From assembly GCA_938002255.1 (NCBI GenBank), contig CALLAL010000040.1:1-64000 (forward strand): DNA of 64,000 bases, in the 5' to 3' direction. The notes under the pieces were generated by a model that ran no database searches, had not been told where the DNA came from, and saw nothing but the letters and a program-made list of their open reading frames with translations. Position numbers and translations under genes: made by a program. Numbering within the stretch: the first letter of the stretch is position 1; each line of letters opens with the position of its first letter. Source of the DNA: an uncultured bacterium (GTDB lineage Bacteria > Desulfobacterota > BSN033 > UBA1163). Below are positions 35,102 through 44,588 of this stretch, piece by piece.

Positions 35102-36214
35102 TCACTTTCCCATGAGCTGGATATACCGGGCAATCCCATTCCGGGTGATCAATCCGATGATCCGGTCCCTTTCGGTCACGACAATCCTGCCCTTATCCTC
35201 TTTGATCATCAATTCGAGAGCTTTCGCCACCTCCGCCTCCGGGGGAATCTCCCATCTCTTCTCGTGAGGCACATAAGCCTCAGATACCTTCACCCTTGCC
35301 CAGTTTTCCCTCGGAACATCTTTCACTTCTTTGAGGGTGAGAATGCCAAGGAATTTCCCTTCGTCAACAACTGGGAATCCACCGTATCCGAATCTAAGAA
35401 AATAGTCATCCACCACCCTCTGAATGGTCATGGATGGATCTACTGTTTGCATCTCCCTGACCATGATGTCTTTGACTTTCACTCCTGCAAGCACTTCCTG
35501 GAGCGTTGATTGTTGATAACTTGCCTGAGCCGCGCTGAAAAGAAACCATCCCACCAACATCAACCATAACCCCCCAGGACCACCGGTAAAAATGGAGAAA
35601 AGTCCGAAGAAGATGAAGAATAAAGCGATCATCCTACCAACGGAGGACGCTTTTTGGGTGGCGTAGAAATAATCTTTTTTCTTTCCCCAGATAGCTGATC
35701 TTAAAACTCTTCCGCCATCCATTGGGAAACCGGGAATGAGATTGAAGATTCCTAATATGAGATTAATCTGCGCCAGATAAGCAAAGAGGGCACGAACCCC
35801 ACCCGATGTATTGATCATCGTTAGAAAGAAGACCGCTGAGAGAAAGAAACTGGAAAGCGGTCCTGCGATGGCGATCCAGAACTCCGCCCTTGGATGAGGA
35901 GGGTCTCCCTTAAGTTGAGCTACCCCTCCGAAGATGAAGAGGGTGATACTTTCAATCGTCAGATGGTATTTCCGGGCGACGTAAGAATGGGCCAGTTCAT
36001 GAAAGGCTACAGAGGCAAAGAGGAGCAACGCCGCCAGGATCCCACTGATCCAGTAGGAGACAAAGGGAAGATCAGGCGTCACCTGCGGGAAGTAACGAGA
36101 AGAGAGCAACCAGGTGAGCAAGCCAAAAATGATAAGCCACGAAAAATGAATGCGAATAGGAATGCCCATGATCGTGGCCACTTTCCAAGCGCCTTTCAAT
36201 GAGTCTCGATTCAT
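35102..36214 (-). CDS. Site-2 protease family (M50) with CBS domains
   Basis: 370 residues from ATG 36214 with AGGAGGAAAGGGT upstream; a longer frame to 36262 overlaps the previous gene and is rejected. There are about six membrane helices, the zinc motif HELAH (VAFHELAHSYVARKY, residues ~67-75) and the partner motif GFPMDGGR. Two CBS domains (from ~240: VKDIMVREMQTVDP and LELMIKEDKGRIVV) form the C-terminal regulatory half. Such proteases cut membrane-embedded substrates, often anti-sigma factors; CBS domains bind adenine nucleotides. No anti-sigma gene is adjacent. Confidence 0.85.
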   Translation of the reverse strand: MNRDSLKGAWKVATIMGIPIRIHFSWLIIFGLLTWLLSSRYFPQVTPDLPFVSYWISGILAALLLFASVAFHELAHSYVARKYHLTIESITLFIFGGVAQLKGDPPHPRAEFWIAIAGPLSSFFLSAVFFLTMINTSGGVRALFAYLAQINLILGIFNLIPGFPMDGGRVLRSAIWGKKKDYFYATQKASSVGRMIALFFIFFGLFSIFTGGPGGLWLMLVGWFLFSAAQASYQQSTLQEVLAGVKVKDIMVREMQTVDPSMTIQRVVDDYFLRFGYGGFPVVDEGKFLGILTLKEVKDVPRENWARVKVSEAYVPHEKRWEIPPEAEVAKALELMIKEDKGRIVVTERDRIIGLITRNGIARYIQLMGK

Positions 36215-36246
36215 ACCCTTTCCTCCTTCTGTGAGACCTTTTCTTT

Positions 36247-37248
36247 TCACTCTAACCGGCAAGGCAGTTCAATCCTGACTTCCGTCCCCATATGGGGACG
36301 GCTTTTGATGTGAATCTTTCCCTGGTGTCCATCGATGATTTTCTTGACGATCGCCATTCCAAGCCCTGTTCCTGTATGCTTCTTTGAATAAAAGGGAATG
36401 AAGATGTTTTCAAGGGTTTCCTTATCCATGCCTGACCCGGAATCTTTCACACGGACCACGGTATCATGTCCTTTAGGTTCCACACAAACGACCACCCGTT
36501 GTCCTTTAACAGAGGCCTCGATGGCGTTATTGATCAGATTGATGATGGCCCTTTGAAGATTGAAGCCATCGATTCTGGCGATTACGGCTCCACCGGAAAC
36601 CTCTGTGGAGAGCATCACTCCTCGCTCTTCAGCTTTCATTTTACATAAATCACAGGCTTGCCGGACAATTTTGGAAACATCTTCTTCTTTTAACTCCAAC
36701 TGTATCGGCCTGGCGAAGTCAAGGACCCCGTCTACCATTCTTTGCATGTTCTGGGCAGAGTCAATGATCGACTCGGCCGCTGTCTGAAGATCACCTTTAT
36801 TCTCTTTGATTCTTTTTGCAAAGCCTAATATTGAAATGAGCGGGTTTCTCAGGTCATGAACTATGGTGGTGGCCGCTTCTCCGAGTCCTGTAAGGTATCG
36901 GTCTTTTTCGATCTGTTTCATTCGTCTCTGGTTCCAATCAACCAGGAAGCCGGCGATGAACACAAAAACCCCTGAAAATAAAAGATGAAGTCCCCTATCC
37001 AGATAATCTAAAAAGGTCGTCGTCCATTGTCCGAAAAAAAAGGGGAGATAACACACCGAGACAAAGAGATAGGTCACGAGCCCCCCTTTTAACCCAAAGT
37101 TCAGGGCTCCCAGGAAAAGTGGAATATAATAGAGTTCTTCGAGAACAACGTGGGAGGGGAGCCTTCCAAGCATGACATAGTGGAGAACCGTGATCAGCAA
37201 TGTCGAAACGATAATCAAAACGATACAGATTCTCTTTCTTTCAAGCAT
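36247..37248 (-). CDS. Membrane histidine kinase (atypical sensor)
   Basis: 333 residues from ATG 37248, with GGAGG eight bases upstream; the start overlaps the end of the upstream AI-2E gene. Four predicted membrane helices in the first ~115 residues with almost no periplasmic loops, no HAMP domain, then a HisKA box TIVHDLRNPLISILGFA and an ATPase domain (NLINNAIEASVKG, DSGSGM, KKHTGTGLGMAIVKK). It lacks a genetic partner regulator, so it may phosphorylate one of the free receivers elsewhere in the window. Confidence 0.82.
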   Translation of the reverse strand: MLERKRICIVLIIVSTLLITVLHYVMLGRLPSHVVLEELYYIPLFLGALNFGLKGGLVTYLFVSVCYLPFFFGQWTTTFLDYLDRGLHLLFSGVFVFIAGFLVDWNQRRMKQIEKDRYLTGLGEAATTIVHDLRNPLISILGFAKRIKENKGDLQTAAESIIDSAQNMQRMVDGVLDFARPIQLELKEEDVSKIVRQACDLCKMKAEERGVMLSTEVSGGAVIARIDGFNLQRAIINLINNAIEASVKGQRVVVCVEPKGHDTVVRVKDSGSGMDKETLENIFIPFYSKKHTGTGLGMAIVKKIIDGHQGKIHIKSRPHMGTEVRIELPCRLE

Positions 37249-38290
37249 GGCTGGACGCCTCCATGCTACTGAAGATCTCAATGACCGAGATAAAAATGGC
37301 CAGCACCAGAGGCCCCAAAATGAATCCGATCAATCCAAATAGCCTAATCCCTCCCAGGAGACTGAAGAATACGGCAAGAAAGGGCATTTTCGTCCGGTTA
37401 CCTATAATCATCGGTCTCAGGAGATTGTCCACAGTGCTGACTCCGAGGGCTCCCATCAGGGCGAGGGCGATTCCTTTCAGAATTGATCCTTCCACAATGA
37501 GAATGATGGCTGCCGGGCCCCAGATGATGAACGGGCCAATCAGTGGCAAAAAGGAAGCCACAGCCATGACACCTCCCCAGAGGACAGGGGAGGAAATGCC
37601 CACAATATAAAAGGCGATCCCACCCAGTGTCCCCTGAACAAGGGCGACGATCACGCCTCCGTAAATGGTGGTGATGATCATATCCCGGATCTGTTTCACC
37701 AGCTTCTCTTTTTGTGGTTCCGGAAAGGGTAAAAGATCTCTTCCCTTTTTAAAGAGGACAGGGCCGTCTTTGAGAAAGAAAAATATGGAAAAGGCCATAA
37801 TAAAGAAATGAAAAGTGACGGTCAGGATTTCACGCACCCCTTTGGTCAGATAGGTGGCCAGGTCCTTTCCAAATCGTGAAAGATTTTCAGCAAACATTTT
37901 GTCCAGTTCAGTGGGAGTCAGGTGTAGAAACGAAGTCATCTTTTCAAGGAGGGGCAGAAGGATGGGATGGTGAAGCAGGTTTTTAAGGGTCTCCATCTTT
38001 CCGCCTGCCATATATTCGGAGAAATCTTTAAGCTCCATGATGAGCATGAAGACAAGATAAGAAAAGGGACCGATGATGAGGACCAGGATCAAACCGAGGA
38101 TGAGAGCAGAAGTGACCGCCCTTTGGCGGATCAGTTTGAGCATAAACGCATAAAGGGGATAAAAGAGGATCGACAGGACGATTGCCCAGGCGATCGGGGT
38201 CAGGAAGGGCTTCCATATCTGGTAGTTCAAATAACCAAGAAGAAAGGCGAAAACAATAAGTGTCAATAAATAGAATCGGTTCCCTGCCAT
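37241..38290 (-). CDS. AI-2E family transporter (PF01594)
   Basis: 349 residues with about eight membrane helices, a conserved N-terminal pair, a long cytosolic/periplasmic middle segment and late motifs GGVMAVASFLPLIGPFIIWGPA and LGGIRLFGLIGFILGPL that are typical of the family. Members export various small molecules or act as Na+/H+ antiporters; the E. coli TqsA member was linked to autoinducer-2. The substrate here is unknown. It overlaps the kinase gene by 8 bases. Confidence 0.8.
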   Translation of the reverse strand: MAGNRFYLLTLIVFAFLLGYLNYQIWKPFLTPIAWAIVLSILFYPLYAFMLKLIRQRAVTSALILGLILVLIIGPFSYLVFMLIMELKDFSEYMAGGKMETLKNLLHHPILLPLLEKMTSFLHLTPTELDKMFAENLSRFGKDLATYLTKGVREILTVTFHFFIMAFSIFFFLKDGPVLFKKGRDLLPFPEPQKEKLVKQIRDMIITTIYGGVIVALVQGTLGGIAFYIVGISSPVLWGGVMAVASFLPLIGPFIIWGPAAIILIVEGSILKGIALALMGALGVSTVDNLLRPMIIGNRTKMPFLAVFFSLLGGIRLFGLIGFILGPLVLAIFISVIEIFSSMEASSHA

Positions 38291-38297
38291 AGGGATT

Positions 38298-39647
38298 TCA
38301 CCTCCAGACTCCTAATATCCAGGTAGCCATAGAAAAATAGATGATCAAACCGACCACGTCGGCAATCGACGTGATCAAGGGACCGCTTGCCACTGCAGGG
38401 TCTAAACGGAGCCTTGTCAACAGAAAAGGTAGCATGACACCGATCATATTGGAAACAACCACAATGGTTAACATGGCTAAACCGACAACGATTCCAATTT
38501 CAAACCCACCCCTGAACAAACCGAGGAACCACGTTGCCAACCCTATGGTCAACCCTAAGAGTATTCCTAAGCCCATTTCCCTTCCTATAGCCCATATCCA
38601 TTGTCTCAATTCAACATCACCGGTAGCAATGGCACGGACCATCAGGGTTGCTGATTGAGCCCCGGTATTCCCGCCACTGTCAATCAGAAGGGGGATAAAA
38701 AATGCAAGGGCGATCGCAGAGGTCAATACCTCTTCATAAGCCGCAATGACCCCTGAAGACGCAAGGTTGACCAGAACCAATCCAATCAGCCATCCGATCC
38801 GTTTACGATAAAGCGTCCAAAGACTTGATTCACTGTAGCTCGTCTTGAGAGGAACTATGGCGGCCACCTTCTGAAAATCTTCCGTGGTCTCCTCTTGTGC
38901 GACATCCATGACGTCGTCAACGGTAACGATTCCAAGCAGGATTCCCTCCGAATCTACCACCGGCAAGACATCAAGGTCATAGTGCTGGATCATCTGGACA
39001 GCCTTTTCCCGATCCTCGAACGCAGAAATGCTGACAAAGGTGCGGTCCATGATCTGCTCGACCGTCAGGTCAGGCGGGGCCAGAATAAGCCGGCGAAGTT
39101 CCAGCGCATCGATCAGTTTCCACAGGGGATCGACGACATAAATCACATTGATCGTTTCGCTGTCTCTCCCTTTGTGGCGGATGTGTTCGAGGGCTTGCGC
39201 GATGGTCCAGTCTGAACGGACCGCGACATAATCAGGCGTCATCAACCTCCCAACACTCTCCTCCGGAAATCCCAGAAGCTGAACGGTCTCTCGGCGATCT
39301 TCAGGGGTTAAAAGGTTAAGCAGCTTCTGGATTGCTTGCCCGGGCAGTTCCTCTAAAAAATGTGTGCGGTCATCGGGGGGTAAATTGGCCAGGAGTTGCC
39401 GCATTTCTTCGTCGGTCATATCCCGCAGTAATTCATCCTGCTGTCTCGATTCCAGGTAGGAAAAAACTTCCGAGGATAGGGGACGAGGCAACAGCCGAAA
39501 GACCAGGACGCGATCGCGCTTCTTCAGTTGAAGCAAGAGTTCTGCGATGTCCGGAGAAGGCCACTCCTTCAAAGCTTGTCTTAAGTCATGCCATCTTTGA
39601 TCTTGAAGGAGTTCTTCGATTTTCGAGTTTTTTAATAAAGGTTCCAT
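38298..39647 (-). CDS. mgtE: Magnesium transporter MgtE
   Basis: 449 residues from ATG 39647, the family's usual length; a longer open frame upstream is not supported by homology. An N-terminal helical superhelix domain (LLQLKKRDRVLVFRLLPRPLSSEVFSYLE), two CBS domains (~130-255), and five membrane helices with the pore signature FIPLLIDSGGNTGAQSATLMVRAIATG are visible. MgtE is a Mg2+-gated channel; its N and CBS domains sense cytosolic Mg2+. No strong ribosome site is seen. It follows the yihY gene by 41 bases. Confidence 0.9.
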   Translation of the reverse strand: MEPLLKNSKIEELLQDQRWHDLRQALKEWPSPDIAELLLQLKKRDRVLVFRLLPRPLSSEVFSYLESRQQDELLRDMTDEEMRQLLANLPPDDRTHFLEELPGQAIQKLLNLLTPEDRRETVQLLGFPEESVGRLMTPDYVAVRSDWTIAQALEHIRHKGRDSETINVIYVVDPLWKLIDALELRRLILAPPDLTVEQIMDRTFVSISAFEDREKAVQMIQHYDLDVLPVVDSEGILLGIVTVDDVMDVAQEETTEDFQKVAAIVPLKTSYSESSLWTLYRKRIGWLIGLVLVNLASSGVIAAYEEVLTSAIALAFFIPLLIDSGGNTGAQSATLMVRAIATGDVELRQWIWAIGREMGLGILLGLTIGLATWFLGLFRGGFEIGIVVGLAMLTIVVVSNMIGVMLPFLLTRLRLDPAVASGPLITSIADVVGLIIYFSMATWILGVWR

Positions 39648-39688
39648 GGTTGAAACAGAAGCTTTCCGAATCCATCGAGAAATAGGAA

Positions 39689-40498
39689 TTATCTTCCTTT
39701 TGGATTTCCAAGATGACGAACCAGTTCTGCTCCGACAAGAAAAATGCTGGAGGAATAGAAAAGCCACATCAAAAAGGTGATGATCGCTGTTAAGGATCCG
39801 TAGATGGCTCCCAACCGTGAAATTTTAATTGACATGTAAAAGGTGAAAATATGTTTTGCTATTTCAAGGAAGATCGCCGTAAACATTCCTCCCCAGAGCG
39901 CGTGACGAATTCGGATCTTTTTCCGAGGTAAAACCAGGTAAAGGGCAGCCGTGAACAGAAACAGGAGGAGAGCTGGGAGGATGAACCGTGAGAAAAAGCG
40001 TGTGGCTACTCCCACCTTTAATTGAGGAAAGAATTCCCGAAGAAACTCGAGGGAAGAAATTGCCCATGTGGCTCCAAACGAGAATAGCAAAAAAATAGCC
40101 AGCAGGGTGATCGTTAGAAAGGAGAGAAGAACCGAAAACAAAAACGGTCTCTTCTCCTTGACCCTGAAGATATGGTGGAGGGCTGTTTCAATGGAGACGT
40201 AAAGCTGGTAGGAAAAAAGGGCATAGACCGCCAGAGTGAGGACACCGATTTCCCTGTAACGGACAATGGATTCCAGCTGTCGGGTGATTTGATGAGTCAC
40301 GCGCGGGAAAAGGCTTACCACCTGCGACATAAAAAAATGGTAAAACTGGTTTTCATGACCCAATACATAACCAAAAATGGAGATCAGGAGTATTAAAAAA
40401 GGAATCATGGCCATTAAAAAAAAGCAGGAAATCGCACCTGCAAACATGGGCCCGTCATCTCTGAAGTAGTCCACGAAACTTTTGATCAGGATCTTCAT
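39689..40498 (-). CDS. YihY/UPF0761 (BrkB-family) inner-membrane protein
   Basis: 270 residues from ATG 40498, which begins a conserved MKILIK..YFRDDGPMFAGAISCFFLMAMIPF segment; upstream frame is discarded. Six membrane helices, with the family motif YGSLTAIITFLMWLFYSSSIFLVGAEL near the C-terminus. It was once misnamed ribonuclease BN. Function is unknown; it is often linked to envelope stress. The C-terminus ends after RHLGNPKGR. It lies downstream of the mla genes. Confidence 0.8.
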   Translation of the reverse strand: MKILIKSFVDYFRDDGPMFAGAISCFFLMAMIPFLILLISIFGYVLGHENQFYHFFMSQVVSLFPRVTHQITRQLESIVRYREIGVLTLAVYALFSYQLYVSIETALHHIFRVKEKRPFLFSVLLSFLTITLLAIFLLFSFGATWAISSLEFLREFFPQLKVGVATRFFSRFILPALLLFLFTAALYLVLPRKKIRIRHALWGGMFTAIFLEIAKHIFTFYMSIKISRLGAIYGSLTAIITFLMWLFYSSSIFLVGAELVRHLGNPKGR

Positions 40499-40518
40499 AT
40501 GAATGGATGATATAGAAT

Positions 40519-41103
40519 TCAAGACACCCTTTGTCTGAGCATTCTTAACAGCGCTTCCGGGCTTTCTCTGGCCAAAATCCCCCTGAACTGACTTCGATAG
40601 TTCTGGACCAAGCTGACTCCTTCGATCACCACATCGTAGACCTTCCACTGGCCCTGCCGAACAATCATCCTGTACCCAATCGGAATGGTCCTCGAAGGCA
40701 TCACGATTTGGCTTTCCACTTCCACCCTGTTTTCTGAAAGCTTTACTTCTTTGGCAAAAACGACCTTCTCATGGGTATGGGCAAGGATACGATCCATATA
40801 AATCCTTCTGAGCAATTTTCCGAAAAGATCGGTGAATTCCTTCCGCTGATCGGGCGTAAAAGAATTCCAGTGAACGGCCAGGGTTCTTCTTGAAAGTTCC
40901 GTGTAGTCAAAAATTTCATCCACGATGGACTGGACGTTTGCTTCTTTTTCCGTCCTGTCTTTCATCGAGGGGTCGTTAACCACCTCAAGGACTCTGTTAA
41001 CCCGACTTTCGATCACGCGAAGGGCGCTCTCTGCCAGGACTTGAGCCGGTTGGACCACCAGGAAGATCAGAAGAAATCCGGTAGAGATCCTTAGAAGCTT
41101 CAT
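40519..41103 (-). CDS. mlaC: MlaC/Ttg2D-like periplasmic phospholipid carrier
   Basis: 194 residues with a signal peptide ending near VLAESA. The MlaC fold is seen in VLEVVNDPS, the FTDLFGKLLRRIYMDRI helix and YRMIVRQGQWKVYDVVIEGVSLVQNYRSQF, the conserved late segment. It shuttles lipids between the outer-membrane complex and the MlaFEDB transporter. It is the last gene of mlaE-F-D-C; mlaB and the outer-membrane mlaA are not adjacent. Confidence 0.85.
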   Translation of the reverse strand: MKLLRISTGFLLIFLVVQPAQVLAESALRVIESRVNRVLEVVNDPSMKDRTEKEANVQSIVDEIFDYTELSRRTLAVHWNSFTPDQRKEFTDLFGKLLRRIYMDRILAHTHEKVVFAKEVKLSENRVEVESQIVMPSRTIPIGYRMIVRQGQWKVYDVVIEGVSLVQNYRSQFRGILARESPEALLRMLRQRVS

Positions 41104-41552
41104 TACTTCACCTCGCCAAAAGCATATCTTTTAATGAGTCCTTCGATGTCCACAGGTGATTCGGTCTCTGTAATAATCTGACCCGGTTTCAGGATGTCCC
41201 CCCCTCCACCCGGATCAATGCTAACATATCGATCGCCGATCAAGCCAGCGGTCTTGATGGAGGCGATCGCATCGTCATAAATCTGGATTCCTTTTTTAAT
41301 CCTAAAGGTCACGATAGCCCTCTGATTTGGTTGATCAATCTCCATCGCTTCTACCCGGCCGATTTCAATCCCATGCATCTCCACAGGGCTGCCGATCCTT
41401 AACCCTGAAACCGATGTAAAATGTGCGAATAGTGTGTAGGCGTCTCTGCTGAAGAGGCTGACTTCTCCCAGTCGAATCACCAGATATGCGACACACAGCA
41501 ACCCAATGAAGACGAAAATGCCTGCGACGGTTTCATGACGATATTTTTTCAT
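41103..41552 (-). CDS. mlaD: MlaD-like MCE-domain lipid-binding protein
   Basis: 149 residues: one membrane helix (VAGIFVFIGLLCVAYLVIRLG) and one MCE domain (GLRIGSPVEMHGIEIGRVEAM; GLIGDRYVSIDPGGGGDILKPG). MlaD forms a hexameric ring on the periplasmic side of the transporter and passes phospholipid. Its stop and the mlaC start share one base. The length is typical for a short MlaD without the extra C-terminal region. Confidence 0.87.
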   Translation of the reverse strand: MKKYRHETVAGIFVFIGLLCVAYLVIRLGEVSLFSRDAYTLFAHFTSVSGLRIGSPVEMHGIEIGRVEAMEIDQPNQRAIVTFRIKKGIQIYDDAIASIKTAGLIGDRYVSIDPGGGGDILKPGQIITETESPVDIEGLIKRYAFGEVK

Positions 41553-41558
41553 GCCATC

Positions 41559-42800
41559 CTACCTCCGTTCTCCACAAAAAACACGAGCGACTTCTCTTTG
41601 ATTTTTCCGTGCCTGGTCGAGAATATGGTCAATTTCTTTAACGCCAAACTGGCTTTCCGCGAGTCCGCCGAGGATGATGAATTCATAGCAGCTCTCGCGA
41701 TAGAGGCGGGCCTCCGTCTGAATCGTTCTCAACCCCTCTTCCCGTAACTCCCTTGAGAAGTCTTTGAGAATTTCTTCTGCCTCGTGAAGATCTGAAAAAG
41801 GAAGGACAATTGAAAATTGGCTTCTTCCCTGCCGTGCTGAAAATCCTCCTACCGTCCCAAAATGTTTGTTGATATATCTGCCAAGGGAGTCCAAGACTTT
41901 TTGTCCGGTGGTATGTCCAAGAGAAGCACAGAGTCCATCAAAGTCCTCAAGGGTAAAGAGACCCACGACAAACTTCTCCTGAGACCGTTTTCGATGAAGC
42001 ATCTGTTGGTATCGGACCTTAAAATGGCGTTTTGAGTAAATCCCGGTCAGATGTTCCTGTAATTCTTCGAGGCTTTCGACAAATTCATCCTGAAAAGGAT
42101 GTTGAAATGTTTCAAAGGCTTCAGGCGTCCCCTGAAAGATTATCTTTCCTTCATCGAGGGCAAGAATCCGGTTTGAGATAAAGAAGACATCAGGGACATC
42201 ATGACTGATCAGAATGGCGGTAAACCCCAATCGTTTCTGATATTCCGAGATCATGCTTAAAATCGCATTTCTCCGGATCATGTCCTGACCGGTAGTGGGC
42301 TCGTCAAAAAGGATGATCTTGGGGTCTGTGACCAGAGCCCGACTCAAAGCGACCCGTTTTTGCATCCCCCCTGAAAGTTCGGAGGGATATTTCTTTTCTA
42401 CTTCATGGAGTTCCATTTGCTCCAACCTCAGCCTGACCTTTTCCTCAATGACCCTTCGGTTGAGATGGGTGGTCTGACGAAGGGGAAAAGCAATGTTTTC
42501 GAAAACGGTCATCGAATCGAAGAGGGCATTGTTCTGAAACATATAACTGACCTGCCGGATATATTGATCCCATTCCCGCTTGTTCATTTGATGGATGGGT
42601 TGACCTTTATAAAGAATATAGCCCTCATCCGGTTGAAGGAGACCGACAATATGCTTCAGAAGGACACTCTTGCCTCCTCCGCTCTTCCCGATGATCGTGG
42701 CCACCTCTCCCTCGTAGATCTGAAGATCGATCTGATCGAGGACGGTATGGTGGCTGAACCGTTTGGTTACCCCTTTGAATTCAATCAATGGCTGTACCAT
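41559..42800 (-). CDS. mlaF: MlaF-type ABC ATPase fused to a degenerate GGDEF domain
   Basis: 413 residues, about 150 longer than a normal MlaF. Residues 1-~240 are the ABC ATPase: Walker A GKSGGGKS (38-45), LSGGMQKRVALSRAL signature, Walker B IILFDEPTTGQD. The added C-terminal ~165 residues begin LTGIYSKRHF and continue with VVGLFTLEDFDGL, GHTTGQKVLDSLGRYI and SARQGRSQFSIVLP, the layout of a GGDEF domain with GGDEF replaced by GRSQF and the metal aspartate lost. It cannot be a diguanylate cyclase but may bind a nucleotide or serve as a docking part. It drives the mlaE-D-C lipid transporter. Confidence 0.85.
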   Translation of the reverse strand: MVQPLIEFKGVTKRFSHHTVLDQIDLQIYEGEVATIIGKSGGGKSVLLKHIVGLLQPDEGYILYKGQPIHQMNKREWDQYIRQVSYMFQNNALFDSMTVFENIAFPLRQTTHLNRRVIEEKVRLRLEQMELHEVEKKYPSELSGGMQKRVALSRALVTDPKIILFDEPTTGQDMIRRNAILSMISEYQKRLGFTAILISHDVPDVFFISNRILALDEGKIIFQGTPEAFETFQHPFQDEFVESLEELQEHLTGIYSKRHFKVRYQQMLHRKRSQEKFVVGLFTLEDFDGLCASLGHTTGQKVLDSLGRYINKHFGTVGGFSARQGRSQFSIVLPFSDLHEAEEILKDFSRELREEGLRTIQTEARLYRESCYEFIILGGLAESQFGVKEIDHILDQARKNQREVARVFCGERR

Positions 42801-42812
42801 AACCTTTTTCGA

Positions 42813-43640
42813 CTATAGAAGCAGTGAGGTGACGACATAATCACTGATTAGAATTAAAACGCATGAAAGAACAACGGCCGAGGTGGTAGAGACTCCTACG
42901 GCCTTGGCGCCATAACTGTCTTTCTGCATATGGGTAAAATAACCTTGAAAACAGCAGACCGTTGAGACGATCACGGCGAAGACCACCGCCTTAACAAAAC
43001 CGCTTGTGATGTCTTCCATCTCCACACTTGACTGGACGCGATAGAAATAAGAGCCTGCATTGACCCCCAGAAGCAAGACACCGGTAAGGTACCCGCCGAT
43101 GATTCCGATGAGATCGAACATAGCCGTCAAAAGAGGAAAACTGATGATGGAGGCGGCGATTCTTGGGCTCACCAGATAACGGACAGGATCGATGCGCATG
43201 GTGAAAAGGGCATCAATCTGCTCGGAGATCCGTTGACTTCCAATTTCAGCAGCCATGGCAGATCCTGCCCTCGCCGTCACCATGATGGCGGTTAATACAG
43301 GCCCGAGCTCTCGTACCAACGAGAGAGCGACCGCAGAACCCAAGACTCCCGCTGACCCAAATTTCACCAGCGTGTGAAAGAGTTGGAGCCCCAATACCAT
43401 GCCCGTAAAAAGGCCAACCAGCAGGACGATCAGGGTAGAACGAGCTCCAATCGAATAAATATGTTCAAGGATCAGGGGGAGTTGTTTTGGCTGGAAAATC
43501 ATGACCATTGACTTAACCATAAAAATAAACAATGCTCCTGAATCTTGAATGACATAGATTGCTCGTCTGCCTAAGAGAGAAATCAAGGGCAAAGGATTTT
43601 TTTCAGCTGAGGTGTGGGTTTTCCCGCGTGTGATGTTCAT
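42813..43640 (-). CDS. mlaE: MlaE-like permease of the lipid transporter
   Basis: 275 residues; first gene of mlaE-F-D-C. A MlaE fold with about five membrane helices, the conserved GLFTGMVLGLQ..L entry, SLVRELGPVLTAIMVTARAGSAMAAEIGSQRISEQIDAL motif and VVFAVIVSTVCCFQGY in the later half are seen. An N-terminal amphipathic extension precedes the first helix. It forms the membrane dimer of the transporter that maintains outer-membrane lipid asymmetry. Confidence 0.87.
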   Translation of the reverse strand: MNITRGKTHTSAEKNPLPLISLLGRRAIYVIQDSGALFIFMVKSMVMIFQPKQLPLILEHIYSIGARSTLIVLLVGLFTGMVLGLQLFHTLVKFGSAGVLGSAVALSLVRELGPVLTAIMVTARAGSAMAAEIGSQRISEQIDALFTMRIDPVRYLVSPRIAASIISFPLLTAMFDLIGIIGGYLTGVLLLGVNAGSYFYRVQSSVEMEDITSGFVKAVVFAVIVSTVCCFQGYFTHMQKDSYGAKAVGVSTTSAVVLSCVLILISDYVVTSLLL

Positions 43641-43682
43641 CTTGGTCTCCTAACGGAAAGTAAATCAAGACCGTGTCGAAAG

Positions 43683-44567
43683 TTATGCGAGATGGATTGC
43701 CTTTGAAAGGGATTCCCAGGCTTGCTCTGCCGTCTCAACGTATTGAAAGAGTTGAATATCTTCTGGAGAGATGGTTCCTTCCTCCACCAGGGCCTCAAAG
43801 TTCACGACTTTGTTCCAGAACTCACGACCAAACATTAAAACCGGAATGGGTTTGATCTTTTTCGTCTGAATCAATGTCAACGTTTCAAAGAGTTCGTCCA
43901 AGGTTCCATATCCCCCGGGGAAAACCACCAGAGCTCTGGCTCGCATGAGGAAGTGCATCTTTCGAATGGCGAAGTAGTGAAACTGAAAGCAGAGTTCGGG
44001 GGTAATATATTCGTTTGGTTTCTGTTCATAGGGAAGCACGATATTGAGCCCGATGTTTTCTGCTCCGACTTCATGGGCGCCCCGATTGGCAGCTTCCATA
44101 ATACCAGGGCCCCCTCCGGTGATGACCACCCATTTGGGTTTCTCTGACCTCTGATGGTTTTTTGAAATGAGGGAGGCAAGCTTTCGCGCCTCTTCATAAT
44201 ATTTTGATTTTTGGAAGAGGTTTTGGGCAATTCTCACTTTTCGAACGAGGGAATCATTGGTAGGATCCTTTTCCAATTCGGTCTCTGCTATCGTGAGGTG
44301 TTCTTTGGCAGCCGCTGGCTCGACCACACGAGCCCCCCCGAAGATGACGATCGTATGTTCAATCCCGTGGTCTCTCAAGATGAGTTCGGGTTTGAGCAAT
44401 TCAAGCTGAAGGCGCACCGGACGAAGGTCGTCCCTGAGTAGGAAATCCTGGTCGGCATAGGCGAGCCGGTAAGAGGGGGAAAGCGTCTGAGGGGAAGGCA
44501 CGCATAATTCCGCCGCCTTTGCATCCTCCAGGGCTGAGGGGAAGGGTTCGCTTTTGACTTTTTTCAT
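43683..44567 (-). CDS. LOG-family nucleotide phosphoribohydrolase (TIGR00730)
   Basis: 294 residues. The LOG Rossmann domain covers ~60-290 with GGGPGIMEAANRGAHE and the catalytic-site motif FPGGYGTLDELFE. An extra ~60-residue N-terminus is present. LOG enzymes cleave nucleoside monophosphates to free base and ribose phosphate (cytokinin activation in plants; purine nucleotide salvage in bacteria). Its place between mlaE and a UspA gene suggests no specific pathway. Confidence 0.78.
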   Translation of the reverse strand: MKKVKSEPFPSALEDAKAAELCVPSPQTLSPSYRLAYADQDFLLRDDLRPVRLQLELLKPELILRDHGIEHTIVIFGGARVVEPAAAKEHLTIAETELEKDPTNDSLVRKVRIAQNLFQKSKYYEEARKLASLISKNHQRSEKPKWVVITGGGPGIMEAANRGAHEVGAENIGLNIVLPYEQKPNEYITPELCFQFHYFAIRKMHFLMRARALVVFPGGYGTLDELFETLTLIQTKKIKPIPVLMFGREFWNKVVNFEALVEEGTISPEDIQLFQYVETAEQAWESLSKAIHLA

Positions 44568-44588
44568 AAGGCAATCTCCTTACCTCTT

